DNA of 64,000 bases from JACCTH01 sp035281645 (GCA_035281645.1 DATEDN010000177.1:1-64000), one strand, 5' to 3'. Counted from the first letter of the stretch, positions 25,817 to 35,444 are shown. Notes: a model not told the origin generated them from the letters alone. Numbers and translations: made by a program.

Positions 25817-27288
25817 CCGCTGCTCAACTGATCGAACGTGCAATCTTGGGGGGCCTTGTCCTCGCGAAACCCCTTGAACGACGGCACTCGCAGGCGGCCG
25901 GCGCTCGTCACCTGTCGGTATTCGACGGTGGCTACGAGTTGGGGAGCAACCCAATGGGCGCGCTTTAATTCGGGCCGGTTCCGCACAGCCGAGGCTGGAA
26001 ACGGCGAGGGGGTGGCTGCTAGCTCTCGGAGCCGTCGCATCGCCTCCGCCATGGTTTTTTGGTTGAACCCGGTTCCGACGTTGCCCACGTAGCGCAGCGT
26101 GTCGCCTTCATACATCGCCAGTACCAGTGACCCGATGCTCCCGCTTCGCGCCCCGCCGCCTTCGGTCCAGCCGACCACGACCGCGTCTGCATCGAAGACG
26201 GTCTTGATCTTGAGCCAGGCCCGTGACCTCGCTCCGGGCTGGTAAGTGGAGCTGAGTTGCTTGGCAACGATCCCTTCGAGATTCTGAGCCTTGGCGGCCT
26301 CGAACAAGGCGGTCCCTTCGCCGGCGATGGCGGGCGATACCTGAAAGCGGCTCGAAGGAACAGCAATTTCCTCGAGCAAACGGCGCCGCTCTGTGAGTGG
26401 CTCGTCGATCAGGCTGCGTCCATCGAGGAAAAGGAGGTCGAAGACCATGTAGGTGACGGGAAGGGATTTGGCCGCGTTCTCGATCGCTCCCCGATCGCGC
26501 AAATGCATCCGGCCTTGCAATGCTTGGAACGATGGCACCCCGTCAGCGAGGGCAACGATCTCGCCATCGATGACGGCGTCGATCGCCACCAGTTGATTGT
26601 TGATCGCTGAGAGTTCGGGATAGGCGACCGTGATGTCGTTGTCGTTGCGTGAGACCAGGGTGGTATCCACGCCACAGATGGCAATGGCTCGGATCCCATC
26701 CCATTTCGGTTCGAAGGACCACGCGGGATCGTCGAAGGCTCCGTCGCCAACGGTGGCCAGCATCGGCTTTGGCGGCGGGGGAGGCTCCAAGCCCTTGCGC
26801 AAATCCTCTCCTTGCAGCACCAGCCACTCCTCTTTTCCATCCCGATCGCGGGTATGGATGAGGTGGAAAATTCCATCAAGGCGCTCCCCGCGGAGATGAA
26901 AGCTGAGCTTTTTTCCGTCCCTTTCGAGAGCTTCGTACTCGCCGGTGTCGAAGATCCGTACCTCGCCGGCCCCGTAATTCCCCTCCGGGATCGAACCTGA
27001 GAAGGACGCGTACTCATAGGGATGATCCTCGGTTCGGACCGCCAGATGCCGTTGGCCCTTGCGTTTGGGGAGCAGCTTCGGTATCGCCCACGACACCAGA
27101 ACCGGCACAGAGCCGTTCAGCATCTCCAATCTGAGATCGTGATGGAGCCGGGTGGCGTAGTGCTGGTGAATGACGAACAACTCACCCGTGGGAGCTGTCA
27201 TGGGATTGACATCGGCGTCGGTGGCAACGGCTGCCGGCTCCGAGGTCTCGGCGAAATCACGTTTGCGGTTGTAGGTCGATTCAGCCAT
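25813..27288 (-). CDS. ligD: ATP-dependent DNA ligase D, phosphoesterase plus ligase domains
   Basis: The 491-residue protein combines an N-terminal 3'-phosphoesterase domain (FVIHQHYATRLHHDLRLEM, SFSGSIPEGNYGAGEVRIFD) with an ATP-dependent ligase. The ligase part has the lysine motif FEPKWDGIRA near residue 196, DGEIVAL, MVFDLLFLDG, EGIVAKQLSSTYQPG and AWLKIKT, then an OB-fold (SIGSLVLAMY, YVGNVGTGF). It serves in nonhomologous end joining and DNA-end cleaning. The polymerase/primase domain of full-length LigD is absent. ATG 27288 aligns with family N-termini. Confidence 0.93.
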   Translation of the reverse strand: MAESTYNRKRDFAETSEPAAVATDADVNPMTAPTGELFVIHQHYATRLHHDLRLEMLNGSVPVLVSWAIPKLLPKRKGQRHLAVRTEDHPYEYASFSGSIPEGNYGAGEVRIFDTGEYEALERDGKKLSFHLRGERLDGIFHLIHTRDRDGKEEWLVLQGEDLRKGLEPPPPPKPMLATVGDGAFDDPAWSFEPKWDGIRAIAICGVDTTLVSRNDNDITVAYPELSAINNQLVAIDAVIDGEIVALADGVPSFQALQGRMHLRDRGAIENAAKSLPVTYMVFDLLFLDGRSLIDEPLTERRRLLEEIAVPSSRFQVSPAIAGEGTALFEAAKAQNLEGIVAKQLSSTYQPGARSRAWLKIKTVFDADAVVVGWTEGGGARSGSIGSLVLAMYEGDTLRYVGNVGTGFNQKTMAEAMRRLRELAATPSPFPASAVRNRPELKRAHWVAPQLVATVEYRQVTSAGRLRVPSFKGFREDKAPQDCTFDQLSSG

Positions 27289-27308
27289 TAGGGCGAATTT
27301 CAGACGGG

Positions 27309-27641
27309 CTAGCTCAAACCAACCTTGAGGATGGTCTCGCCCGCGAACGCCATTGCCGGGGCCACCTGGAAGGTGTCGGCCATCTGGTCCCATTTTTGGA
27401 AGCGGGGATCGCTGTCGTGGAGGTGATGCCCTTCGTCGGTGGCGAAGATGGCGACGACCAAATATTGCTGGGCACCCGAGCGTGGCTGGGAGGAGATATC
27501 CATTCTCTGAAGGCACGCTGCCACCAGGACCCCTTTTCCCTGAAAGTCGATCCAGATAGGTAGCTCGTGCTCCCGGAAGCCGGCTTCGAATTCGTCAGTC
27601 TGGGCCTGATCGACACTGAGAACTATTGCTGCCGTTTCCAT
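27309..27641 (-). CDS. Hypothetical protein, possible dimeric alpha/beta barrel fold
   Basis: The 110-residue protein has a GGAGG ribosome site 5 nt before the ATG. Its pattern (METAAIVLSVDQAQTDEFEAGF, QQYLVVAIFATDEGHHLHDS, FQKWDQMADTFQVAP) suggests a small alpha/beta sandwich like stress-response or antibiotic-monooxygenase-type barrels. That assignment is tentative. It lies between LigD and the permease on the same strand. Confidence 0.6.
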   Translation of the reverse strand: METAAIVLSVDQAQTDEFEAGFREHELPIWIDFQGKGVLVAACLQRMDISSQPRSGAQQYLVVAIFATDEGHHLHDSDPRFQKWDQMADTFQVAPAMAFAGETILKVGLS

Positions 27642-27650
27642 GGAGGCCTC

Positions 27651-27700
27651 CGATGCTTGGATGCAAAAGGTTTATACCCCGGTGGCCATCCAAATCATCG
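27651..27700 (-). terminator. Interrupted hairpin downstream of the permease gene
   Basis: CGATG-C-TTGGATG at 27651-27663 can pair with CATCCAA-AT-CATCG at 27687-27700, giving 12 bp with small bulges and a 23-nt loop. It lies between the permease stop and the next start on the same strand. There is no poly-U tract, so its role as terminator is uncertain. Confidence 0.4.
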
Positions 27701-27708
27701 GGCGGCTC

Positions 27709-29220
27709 TCAAACCCGCGTCGTGCCGTAGCCCTCCGTTTCGGGGTGACCGTGCTCGCCCCGGGTCATGGCGAACTCCTCTTCAGGTGAGAGCACCAGCT
27801 TGTGTCGGCCAGCGGCACCGAAATAGGCAACGCCGAGCAGCACCCAGATTGCCGTTCCGTAGACGCCTGGCCGATAGCCCTCGTCGAGGAAAGTCGCGAT
27901 CAACGCCACAACTGCGATCAGCCCAGCAACGACGGCGCCTGGCACTCCGATCGGGCTCCGGTAGGGTCGGACGATGTTGGGCATGTTGCGGCGCAGCAAC
28001 ACGAACGCCAGACACTGCATCGCGTAGGAGATCACGGCTCCAAAGACCGCCATGTTGAGCAACGCTCCGGACACAGTCGCGGCAAAGGCCGAATCCTGAC
28101 CTCCGGCCCACCGCAGCAAGAGCGCCAGGAGGTAGCCCACCGCGGCGCCGAGCAGCAAGGCGACCCAAGGGGTCTTCCTCGTGCCGTGAGTGACCGACAT
28201 GAATTTGGGAAAGTATCCGGCCCGCGAAAGCGAGAAAATGTTGCGCCCGTAGGCGTAGATGATTGTGTGGAAGCTCGCGATCAAACCGGACAGCGCAGCC
28301 AGCCCGAGCAGAGCGGCGCCGGTTCCGCTCCCGAGAATCGCCCTAAATCCGTCGAGAAGAGGTTCCCCAGAGGTTCGAATCGCCTCGGCTCCGGTGACGC
28401 CCGTATTGAGGAAGAGCACGATCGCGCCGGTGATCACGAGAGTCACCATTCCCCAGATCGTGGCCTTGGGAACGTCTCGCTTCGGATCCATCGACTCTTC
28501 CGCTGCCAGAGGTAATTCTTCGATTGCCAGGTAGAACCAAATCGCGAATGGCAGGGCAGCGAAGATCCCTCCTGCACCGAAAGGCAGGAATGGTGTGCCT
28601 CCTGCGGCCGGGGCGATGTCAGTCAGCCTCCCGGCCTCGAAGTTCGGAATCGAAATCACTGTGTAAATCGCCAGCACGGCTAGCGAAACGAGGCAGATAG
28701 CGATTGAGAAGCGCATCGTTGCTTCGATTCCGACGATGTTCAATCCAACAAAGAGGACGTAAAAGATCGCCAGCCACACCATCTCGTTCAGGTCAAGGCC
28801 GATCAACTCGGCGAAGACCGGTCGGGCGTAGGCGGCGGCGAAGGTCCCCACCACCGCTGTCGTGACGACGTACTCAATGTTCTCGGCGAGCCCGGTGATG
28901 AATCCGCCCCATGGTCCCATGGCCGATCGCGCAAACGAGTATGCACCTCCCGTATGGGGCAGCGCCGGCGACATCTCGGCGATCGAATAACAGAGACCGA
29001 AGTACATGATCGTGATGATCACGGTGGCGATGAGAAGGCCCCCGAAGCCCCCGACATTGAGCCCCAGGTTCCATCCCGAGAAATCACCGGAGATGACGGC
29101 GGCGACCCCCAGCGCCCACAAGGACCAGACCCCGGCGTGTCTTCGCAGGCCGCGTTCGCTGAAATAAGTCTGGTCGACGTTCTGATAGGTGACCGAGCCG
29201 ATTTTGCGCTCGTTGGTCAT
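27709..29220 (-). CDS. APC-family amino acid/amine permease, ethanolamine-permease-like
   Basis: The 503-residue transporter has about twelve membrane segments. Its N-terminal third closely resembles ethanolamine permeases: LRRHAGVWSLWALGVAAVIS, GDFSGWNLGLNVGGFGGLL, SIAEMSPALPHTGGAYSFAR and GPWGGFITGLAENIEYV. It is divergent from a glutamine synthetase-like gene, and a typical ethanolamine utilisation route in actinobacteria uses such a ligase. Substrate (ethanolamine or a related amine) is inferred from this similarity and context. Confidence 0.85.
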   Translation of the reverse strand: MTNERKIGSVTYQNVDQTYFSERGLRRHAGVWSLWALGVAAVISGDFSGWNLGLNVGGFGGLLIATVIITIMYFGLCYSIAEMSPALPHTGGAYSFARSAMGPWGGFITGLAENIEYVVTTAVVGTFAAAYARPVFAELIGLDLNEMVWLAIFYVLFVGLNIVGIEATMRFSIAICLVSLAVLAIYTVISIPNFEAGRLTDIAPAAGGTPFLPFGAGGIFAALPFAIWFYLAIEELPLAAEESMDPKRDVPKATIWGMVTLVITGAIVLFLNTGVTGAEAIRTSGEPLLDGFRAILGSGTGAALLGLAALSGLIASFHTIIYAYGRNIFSLSRAGYFPKFMSVTHGTRKTPWVALLLGAAVGYLLALLLRWAGGQDSAFAATVSGALLNMAVFGAVISYAMQCLAFVLLRRNMPNIVRPYRSPIGVPGAVVAGLIAVVALIATFLDEGYRPGVYGTAIWVLLGVAYFGAAGRHKLVLSPEEEFAMTRGEHGHPETEGYGTTRV

Positions 29221-29362
29221 AGGCCTCCTCTGCCGGCAGGGGACACTAGAAATCGCCGGGATCCGTTGCCGGAGGAATCGACACCTTTTTCACGATCGCT
29301 TCGGCATCGCCTCCGCTTCCGGCTCTACGCTTTCGCCCGCTCAAGTGAATGGAGGCTGACCG

Positions 29363-30736
29363 ATGACTCGTGGGCAGTTGACCACCGACGACCTCGCCGG
29401 GTTGGTTGACACGGGGAAAGTTGACACCGTCGTGGTGGCTTTCACGGACCACTACGGCCGCCTCCACGGCAAGCGATTCGAGGCGTCATACTTTCTCGAG
29501 GACGTTGCGGGCGCCGGCACCCACGGTTGTGACTACCTACTCACCGTCGACATGGAGATGGAACCGGTCCCCGGCTACAAATACGCCAACTGGGAGCTGG
29601 GGTATGGGGACTTCCACATGGTTCCCGATATGGAAACGCTGCGGGTGGCGAGCTGGCTCGACCGCAGTGCCATCGTCCTCTCCGACTTGCATGATCCCCA
29701 CCACCACGACCTCGTCGCGGTAGCGCCGCGGACGATCCTTCGTCGGCAGTTGGAACGGGCGGGTGCGTCTGGTTTCACAGCCCAAGGTGCCTCAGAAATC
29801 GAATACTTTCTATTTCAAGACAGTTATCGCGAGGCGGCTGCCCGCCGATACCAGGACCTCAACCCGGCGGGCTGGTATATCGAGGACTACCACCTTCTCC
29901 AAGGAACTCGCGAGGAGAAATACAACGGGGCCGTCCGTCGGCACCTATCGGCTTCCGGGATTCCAGTAGAGAATTCGAAAGGGGAGTGGGGCCGGGGGCA
30001 GCACGAGATGAACATTCGCTACGCCCACGTCCTCGAGATGGCCGATCGGCATTCGATCATGAAGCTGGCGATGAAAGAGATTGCCGAGTCCATGGACATG
30101 TCGGTGACATTCATGGCCAAACCGCAGATGACGGAAGCTGGCTCGTCATGTCACATCCACTTGAGTCTGTGGTCGGGGGATGACAACGCATTCCCCGGCG
30201 AGGTAGCCGAGGGGCCTATCAACGTATCTCCCACCTTCCGACACTTCTTGGGCGGGTGGATGAGTCATGTCCCCGAGGTGATGCCCTTCCTTGCCCCGAC
30301 GATCAACTCGTTCAAGCGCTACCAGGACGGATCTTGGGCCCCAACAAGGATTGCCTGGTCCTATGACAATCGCACGGCTGGCTTCCGGGTAGTCGGTCAT
30401 GGCTCCGGTCTGCGGATTGAGTGCCGGATTCCAGGAGCGGACTGCAACCCCTACCTCGCCTATGCCGCCGTCCTGGCATCCGGCCTCGATGGGATAGCCA
30501 ATCAGATCGAGCCGCCGCCCCATTTCGCTGGCGATATCTACCAGGCGTCGGAACTACCCCGCGTGCCCCGAACCTTGCGGGAGGCCACGGACAACTTTGC
30601 CGCCTCTGAGTTCGTCAAAGCCGCCTTCGGGGAGGACGTTCAGGAGCACTACACCCACTTCTTCCGCCAGGAGCAGGACGCCTTTGACAACTCCGTTACC
30701 GACTGGGAGCGGTGGCGATACTTCGAGCGCATCTGA
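29363..30736 (+). CDS. Glutamine synthetase-like gamma-glutamyl-amine ligase (GlnA4-like)
   Basis: The 457-residue protein has the complete glutamine synthetase catalytic domain: GASEIEYFLF with metal Glu residues, GRGQHEMNIRYAHVLEMADR, EAGSSCHIHLSLW with the ATP/metal His, NSFKRYQ and the Arg loop NRTAGFRVVG. It belongs with GlnA-like ligases rather than the nitrogen-assimilating GlnA: the N-terminal domain has TDHYGRLHGKRFEA. In Streptomyces coelicolor, GlnA4 makes gamma-glutamylethanolamide. The divergent ethanolamine-type permease and following SDR fit that role. Ribosome site GGAGG is 8 nt before the ATG. Confidence 0.85.
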   Translation: MTRGQLTTDDLAGLVDTGKVDTVVVAFTDHYGRLHGKRFEASYFLEDVAGAGTHGCDYLLTVDMEMEPVPGYKYANWELGYGDFHMVPDMETLRVASWLDRSAIVLSDLHDPHHHDLVAVAPRTILRRQLERAGASGFTAQGASEIEYFLFQDSYREAAARRYQDLNPAGWYIEDYHLLQGTREEKYNGAVRRHLSASGIPVENSKGEWGRGQHEMNIRYAHVLEMADRHSIMKLAMKEIAESMDMSVTFMAKPQMTEAGSSCHIHLSLWSGDDNAFPGEVAEGPINVSPTFRHFLGGWMSHVPEVMPFLAPTINSFKRYQDGSWAPTRIAWSYDNRTAGFRVVGHGSGLRIECRIPGADCNPYLAYAAVLASGLDGIANQIEPPPHFAGDIYQASELPRVPRTLREATDNFAASEFVKAAFGEDVQEHYTHFFRQEQDAFDNSVTDWERWRYFERI

Positions 30737-31509
30737 TGCGTTTGGAGAACAAAGTGGCCCTGATCACTGGCGCCGCCGGGGGAATTGGCCGCGAGGCCTC
30801 AGCCCTGTTCGCAGCCGAGGGGGCATCGGTGGTGGTCGTGGACCTCGATCGGGAGGCGGCAGTCGCCGTAGCCAACGAGATCAATCAGAGCGGAGGCCGG
30901 GCGACGGCTGTTGGCGCCGACGTGTCCAAGGCCGCCGAATGCGAGGCGATGGTGGCGGCAGCCGAATCGGAGTTCGGTCGGCTCGATGTGCTTTTCAACA
31001 ACGCCGGGATCATGCACTCCGATGACGACGACGCCGTTGCCACCGACGAGCACGTGTGGGATCTGACGCTGAATGTCAACGCCAAAGGGGTGTTCCTGGG
31101 ATGCAAGTTCGGGATCCCGGCGCTGCGTCGCGCCGGAGGGGGATCGATCATCAACACCGCCTCCTTCGTGGCACTGTTGGGAGCAGCCACGCCCCAAGTG
31201 GCTTACACGGCCTCGAAGGGTGCAGTGCTCTCGATGACCAGGGAACTGGCGGTGCTTCACGCCCGAGAGAACATTCGCGTAAACGCCCTCTGCCCCGGTC
31301 CGCTCCATACCGAGCTTCTGATGAAGTTTCTCGACACCGAAGAGAAGAAGGCACGGCGGCTGGTTCACATCCCAATGGGCCGGTTCGGCGAAGCTAAGGA
31401 GATGGCCCAGGCCGCGCTCTGGCTCGCATCGGATGAGTCTTCTTTCACCACCGGCTCCACCTTCGTGGTAGATGGGGGGATCACGGCGGCGTACGTGACC
31501 CCGTTCTAA
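30736..31509 (+). CDS. SDR family NAD(P)-dependent oxidoreductase
   Basis: The 257-residue classical short-chain dehydrogenase has the nucleotide loop ITGAAGGIGREA, LFNNAGIM, the catalytic Ser region NTASFVALLG and the YTASK motif with Tyr and Lys. C-terminal VVDGGITAAY is typical. The ATG overlaps the ligase stop by 1 nt (TGATG). In this context it is a candidate alcohol dehydrogenase oxidising gamma-glutamylethanolamide to the aldehyde; that substrate is inference. The 3' end overlaps glnD by 4 nt. Confidence 0.9.
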   Translation: MRLENKVALITGAAGGIGREASALFAAEGASVVVVDLDREAAVAVANEINQSGGRATAVGADVSKAAECEAMVAAAESEFGRLDVLFNNAGIMHSDDDDAVATDEHVWDLTLNVNAKGVFLGCKFGIPALRRAGGGSIINTASFVALLGAATPQVAYTASKGAVLSMTRELAVLHARENIRVNALCPGPLHTELLMKFLDTEEKKARRLVHIPMGRFGEAKEMAQAALWLASDESSFTTGSTFVVDGGITAAYVTPF

Positions 31510-33851
31510 GGAGCCACCCCGCCAACAGCAGTTAGCGCCCTCTCGATTGCTTCGTCAGTTACGTGTGTGGGCTTGGTCACCCCGAAGACGTCGATCGCTT
31601 CGCCGCGGCGGGTATCGATCTTGGCGAGGGTGATTGAAAGACCGAGTGAGGTCATGGCGAGAGCGAGGTCGTGAAGCAACCCCACCCGATCGCGAGTGCG
31701 GATGTCGATGGTGGTGCCGCTTACCCGGACGTCCGTTGCTCTTGCGTTCGCCCCCAGCGGTGCGGTGTGCTTCTCCGCCAGGCGCGCCTCGAGGTCGAGC
31801 GTGCCGGCGACCGTTCTTTCCAGAGTTTCCCGAACCGCGGGCCATCTTCCCTGGCCCACCATGTCCGACCCGCGGGAGTCGGCTACTCGGAAAGTATCGA
31901 TCGCTAAACCGTCGTTGCGAGTGACCACCCGAGCCTCGAGCACATTCAGGTTGTGGAGGGCGAGAACACCGGCAACGGTGGCGAGCAGACCCTGGCGATC
32001 GCGGGCGGCCACCACGATGTTTGAAACGGGAGCTCCTGGCACCACGGCCGTGCGCACTTCGGCAGCGCCCAGGTCGGGATGTGCAAGGCGGAGGTGAGTG
32101 GCGACGACATCGGTGCCGAAGCGACCCAGATAATCAGGTGGCATCCCCTCGAGATGGTCGGTGATGGATCGCGGGTCAAGCTCGGGGACGAGGATCGCCA
32201 GCTCATCTACGACCGCCTCGGGCAGGGACGTCTCCCGCCCCTCGAAGACGGCGGCGGCTCTTGTGAACAGCGCCCTGAGCAACGATTCCTTCCACGGGCT
32301 CCACATGTCGGCTCCGGTGGAGCGAGCGTCGGCCACGCTGAGGAGCGTGAGCAGCCGCAGAAAGTCGAGGCTTCCCACCGAGGCGGCGAAGAGGCCAATC
32401 ACGGCAGGGTCTTCGATATCCCTGCGAAAGGCGGTCTCGGGCAGGAGCAGGTGGTGACGTACAGCCTCGCCGACTACTCCCGCCGTGGTGAGGGGGAATC
32501 CGATCCGGATTAGAAGCTTTCGAGCCAGGTCGCTCCCGGTGACGGAGTGATCGCCCGGCAAACCCTTTCCAATGTCATGGAGGAATGCCGCCAGCAGTAC
32601 CTCGTCGAGACCACCCATCTGGTCGGCGATCTCCCCGCACCAGTCGATGGCACCATCGGCGAGTTCGACGACATTGGCGACCGTGGCCCCGAGGTGGGCA
32701 TCGACAGGATGCTGGTGGAAGGGAGCCACCTGGGCAAGCCCCCGGACGTGTCCCAACTCGGGCAAGGCGCCCGCCAGCCATCCGGCCTCCCAGAGCCCGA
32801 GTAGCGCTTCCCACCCGGCGCTGCCTTCGGCGAGGAGAGCGAGCAGGCTCGAGCGATCTCCCGAATGCCAGTCGGGGGGACCGAGGCGAGCGACGAAGTC
32901 GCGCTCCCACACTGAAAGTCGACCGCCCGACCCCGACGCCGCCGCGGCCCGTGCGTAGGCAAATGGCGTTGCCGCTGGCTCACGCTTCCCCCAGCGGGAG
33001 CGCACCAATCGAATAACGGCCAGACCGGCATGATTGATCGGATCGGTCCCCGCCGGCCGCACCCGGCCCCATCGAAGGGCGGCGGCTCCATCGATGGTTC
33101 GGGCAGCGCCGTAGACCTCCGTGGCGAGCTCGGTGGGATCGCGGCCCAACCAGTCGCCTACCTGAGACCGCAGCTCGACGTAATAGAGATCGGCAGCTCG
33201 GCGTTGGACCGCGTGAAGTGCCTCTCGGACCTGGAGTAGGGTCGCCACCGCAGCCTCTTCGTCCTCCCTCGCCGGGAGCCTCGGTTGCTCTCCGATGAGA
33301 CGGGAACGCTTCCGGTCCCATTCGAGTCGGTGATGGCTTCGCAGGCCGCCACGGCCACTCTTGATGTCGAGCTCCTGTCGGGCGAAAGGCTCGCGTTCCC
33401 AGACTCTGTGCTCTTCGGCTGCCAGCAGCTCGGGCAGGTGGGCCCGCGCTCCGGCCAGAAGCTTGGCCAGCCCAGCCTGTAGCTCGTCGAACAACGGTGG
33501 AGGGCCAGAAATGAGACGAGCCGAAAGCAGAGAGCAAAGCGCCGCCAAATCGTCGCGGGCGAAGGTGAGGCTGGCGCGAACCGTGCGGGTGGCGTGACCG
33601 ACCTTGTGCCTGGAATCCCACAGTGGATAGAGGATCGACCGAATCGCCTCCTCGGGCGGCGGTCCCTCGTGAAGGAAGAGCAGGTCGATGTCAGAGTGCA
33701 GGGAAAGCTCGGCCCGACCGTATCCGCCGACCGCAAGGACGCCGAGCTCGGGGTGGGCTTGCGCTAGCCCTCCGAGAAGGCGATCGATCTCATCGGATCG
33801 GGCCTGCAGAGGGAAGCCCAGGTCGCTAAATGGCTTCAGCCCCTCGCTCAC
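31506..33851 (-). CDS. glnD: [Protein-PII] uridylyltransferase / uridylyl-removing enzyme
   Basis: The 781-residue nitrogen sensor modifies PII according to glutamine level. It contains the nucleotidyltransferase motif VGGYGRAELSLHSDIDLLF (residues about 41-59), the GlnD linker, an HD phosphohydrolase region with AAFLHDIGKGLPGDHS near residue 430, and two C-terminal ACT domains (VVAARDRQGLLATVAGVLAL and RTRDRVGLLHDLALAMTSLG). It overlaps the PII gene by 26 nt in the operon amt-glnK-glnD. Confidence 0.95.
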   Translation of the reverse strand: MSEGLKPFSDLGFPLQARSDEIDRLLGGLAQAHPELGVLAVGGYGRAELSLHSDIDLLFLHEGPPPEEAIRSILYPLWDSRHKVGHATRTVRASLTFARDDLAALCSLLSARLISGPPPLFDELQAGLAKLLAGARAHLPELLAAEEHRVWEREPFARQELDIKSGRGGLRSHHRLEWDRKRSRLIGEQPRLPAREDEEAAVATLLQVREALHAVQRRAADLYYVELRSQVGDWLGRDPTELATEVYGAARTIDGAAALRWGRVRPAGTDPINHAGLAVIRLVRSRWGKREPAATPFAYARAAAASGSGGRLSVWERDFVARLGPPDWHSGDRSSLLALLAEGSAGWEALLGLWEAGWLAGALPELGHVRGLAQVAPFHQHPVDAHLGATVANVVELADGAIDWCGEIADQMGGLDEVLLAAFLHDIGKGLPGDHSVTGSDLARKLLIRIGFPLTTAGVVGEAVRHHLLLPETAFRRDIEDPAVIGLFAASVGSLDFLRLLTLLSVADARSTGADMWSPWKESLLRALFTRAAAVFEGRETSLPEAVVDELAILVPELDPRSITDHLEGMPPDYLGRFGTDVVATHLRLAHPDLGAAEVRTAVVPGAPVSNIVVAARDRQGLLATVAGVLALHNLNVLEARVVTRNDGLAIDTFRVADSRGSDMVGQGRWPAVRETLERTVAGTLDLEARLAEKHTAPLGANARATDVRVSGTTIDIRTRDRVGLLHDLALAMTSLGLSITLAKIDTRRGEAIDVFGVTKPTHVTDEAIERALTAVGGVAP

Positions 33852-34164
33852 CTGTCCTTATCCTCAATATCTCCTCGATCGGCAGGACGATGACCTTGCC
33901 GTCTCCAATGTCCCCGGTGCGGGCGGCACCTTCGATCGCCCCCACTACCCGCTCGACGTCATCATCTCCAACCGCCAGCTCGATGCGCGTCTTGGGAACG
34001 AATTCGACCTTGTATTCGGCTCCCCGATACACCTCTGTCTGTCCCGACTGGCGGCCAAAGCCTCGAATCTCACCGACCGACATTCCGGTGACTCCTACCT
34101 CTCGCAAGGCGTCCTTGACTTCCTCGAGTTTGAAGGGCTTGACGTACGCAATGATCAGCTTCAA
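33826..34164 (-). CDS. glnK: Nitrogen regulatory protein PII (GlnK/GlnB)
   Basis: The 112-residue trimeric signal protein senses ATP/ADP and 2-oxoglutarate and controls the ammonium transporter. The T-loop contains QTEVYRGAEYKVEF with the modifiable Tyr at position 51. Other signature parts are MKLIIAYVKPFKLEEVKDAL, GEIRGFGRQ and the B-loop TGDIGDGKVIVLPIEE. Placement between amt and glnD indicates GlnK function. In actinobacteria the T-loop Tyr is often adenylylated by GlnD rather than uridylylated. Confidence 0.96.
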   Translation of the reverse strand: MKLIIAYVKPFKLEEVKDALREVGVTGMSVGEIRGFGRQSGQTEVYRGAEYKVEFVPKTRIELAVGDDDVERVVGAIEGAARTGDIGDGKVIVLPIEEILRIRTGERGAEAI

Positions 34165-34173
34165 CAGACTCTC

Positions 34174-35370
34174 CTATTCCGAGAACACGTAACCCCGCTC
34201 TTCGTGGAGCGAGATGTCGAGACCTTCGGTTTCCTGATTTTCTTCGACCCTGAGGCCAGTAATGGCTTTGACAATTCGGGCCAGCAGGTACGAGGCGATG
34301 AAGGTGAAAGCGATTACCACCAACACGGCAGCAACTTGTTTGAAAAAGAAGTTCGCCCCACCGAAGAGCAGGCCGTCGGGTACTACCGAATTGATCCGGC
34401 TCTCGGCGAACACCCCGAGGAGCACCGAGCCGACAATGCCGCCGACCAGGTGGACGCCGACGACATCGAGGGAGTCGTCGTAGCCAAAGCGAAACTTGAG
34501 GCTCACCGCCAAAAAGCACAGATATCCGGCTGCGGCCCCGATGACGATCGCCGACATCGGTGACACGAAACCTGCTCCGGGGGTGATGGCGACCAACCCG
34601 GCCACGGCCCCAGAGGCGGCGCCCAAGGTCGTGGGTTTACCGTTCTTCATCCACTCGGCGACTACCCAGCTCAGCGCTGCGACCGAGGCGGCGATTTGGG
34701 TGGTGACGAAGGCACTGATCGCGATTCCATCGGCGGCCAGAGCAGAGCCTGCGTTGAAGCCGAACCATCCAAACCAGAGGATGCCGGTCCCGAGCAGGGT
34801 GAGCGGCAGGGAGTGAGGGCGCATCGCCTCAGCCCCGAACCCGCGCCGGGGTCCGAGAGCGAATACCAGGGCCAGGGCAGCAATCCCGGCGTTGATGTGG
34901 ACGACAAGTCCTCCGGCGAAATCGCGAACCCCCCATGCGAAGAGCCACCCCTCAGCAGCGAAACCCCAATGGGCCACGATCGGATAGATGATCAGCGCCC
35001 ACAGAGTCGTGAACAAGACCCAGGCGGAGAACTTCATGCGTTCCGCCACCGCCCCCGAGATAAGGGCCGGGGTGATGATGGCGAACATCATCTGGAACAC
35101 CATGAAGAGCAAGCTGTCGCCCTCGACTCCTCGCAGGGCGAAGAAGTCCAACCCTCCGATGAGCCCGCCAAGGTCGCTGCCGAAGGCCAACGTGTAACCG
35201 ACCACGGTCCAGACCACGGTCACGATCGAGATCGTGAAGAAGTTCTTCATGAGCATGTTGAGAACATTCTTCGATCGCACCATTCCCCCGTAGAAAAGAG
35301 CCAGCCCGGGGGTCATGAACAGCACCAGCGCGGAGCTGATCAAGAGCCAGGCAATGGATCCTTCGCTCAC
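34174..35370 (-). CDS. amt: Ammonium transporter
   Basis: The 398-residue Amt protein has eleven membrane segments, starting SIAWLLISSALVLFMTPGLA. Key parts are FYGGMVRSKNVLNMLMKNF, DFAGGLVVHINAGIAALAL with the pore His, FGWFGFNAGSALA, and GVHLVGGIVGSVLLGVFA with the second pore His. A short cytoplasmic tail (EENQETEGLDISLHEERGYV) follows. It lacks a long signal region. It is the first gene of the operon, and a GlnR-like box lies about 45-70 bp upstream. Confidence 0.95.
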   Translation of the reverse strand: MSEGSIAWLLISSALVLFMTPGLALFYGGMVRSKNVLNMLMKNFFTISIVTVVWTVVGYTLAFGSDLGGLIGGLDFFALRGVEGDSLLFMVFQMMFAIITPALISGAVAERMKFSAWVLFTTLWALIIYPIVAHWGFAAEGWLFAWGVRDFAGGLVVHINAGIAALALVFALGPRRGFGAEAMRPHSLPLTLLGTGILWFGWFGFNAGSALAADGIAISAFVTTQIAASVAALSWVVAEWMKNGKPTTLGAASGAVAGLVAITPGAGFVSPMSAIVIGAAAGYLCFLAVSLKFRFGYDDSLDVVGVHLVGGIVGSVLLGVFAESRINSVVPDGLLFGGANFFFKQVAAVLVVIAFTFIASYLLARIVKAITGLRVEENQETEGLDISLHEERGYVFSE

Positions 35371-35412
35371 CTCGCCTCCTCGAATCGGGAGACGACACGT
35401 TCAGCCCGAAGT

Positions 35413-35439
35413 GTTTCGAGAACGTTTCCTCGCGGTTAA
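35413..35439. promoter_or_regulatory. Putative GlnR box in the amt / selenoprotein divergent region
   Basis: Read on the minus strand toward amt, the half-sites TTAAC, GAAAC and GAAAC are each separated by 6 nt (11-bp period). This fits the actinobacterial GlnR pattern GTnAC-n6-GAAAC. The location upstream of amt-glnK-glnD is where GlnR acts in Streptomyces and mycobacteria. The same element could influence the divergent operon at 35488. Confidence 0.65.
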
Positions 35440-35444
35440 ACCTT

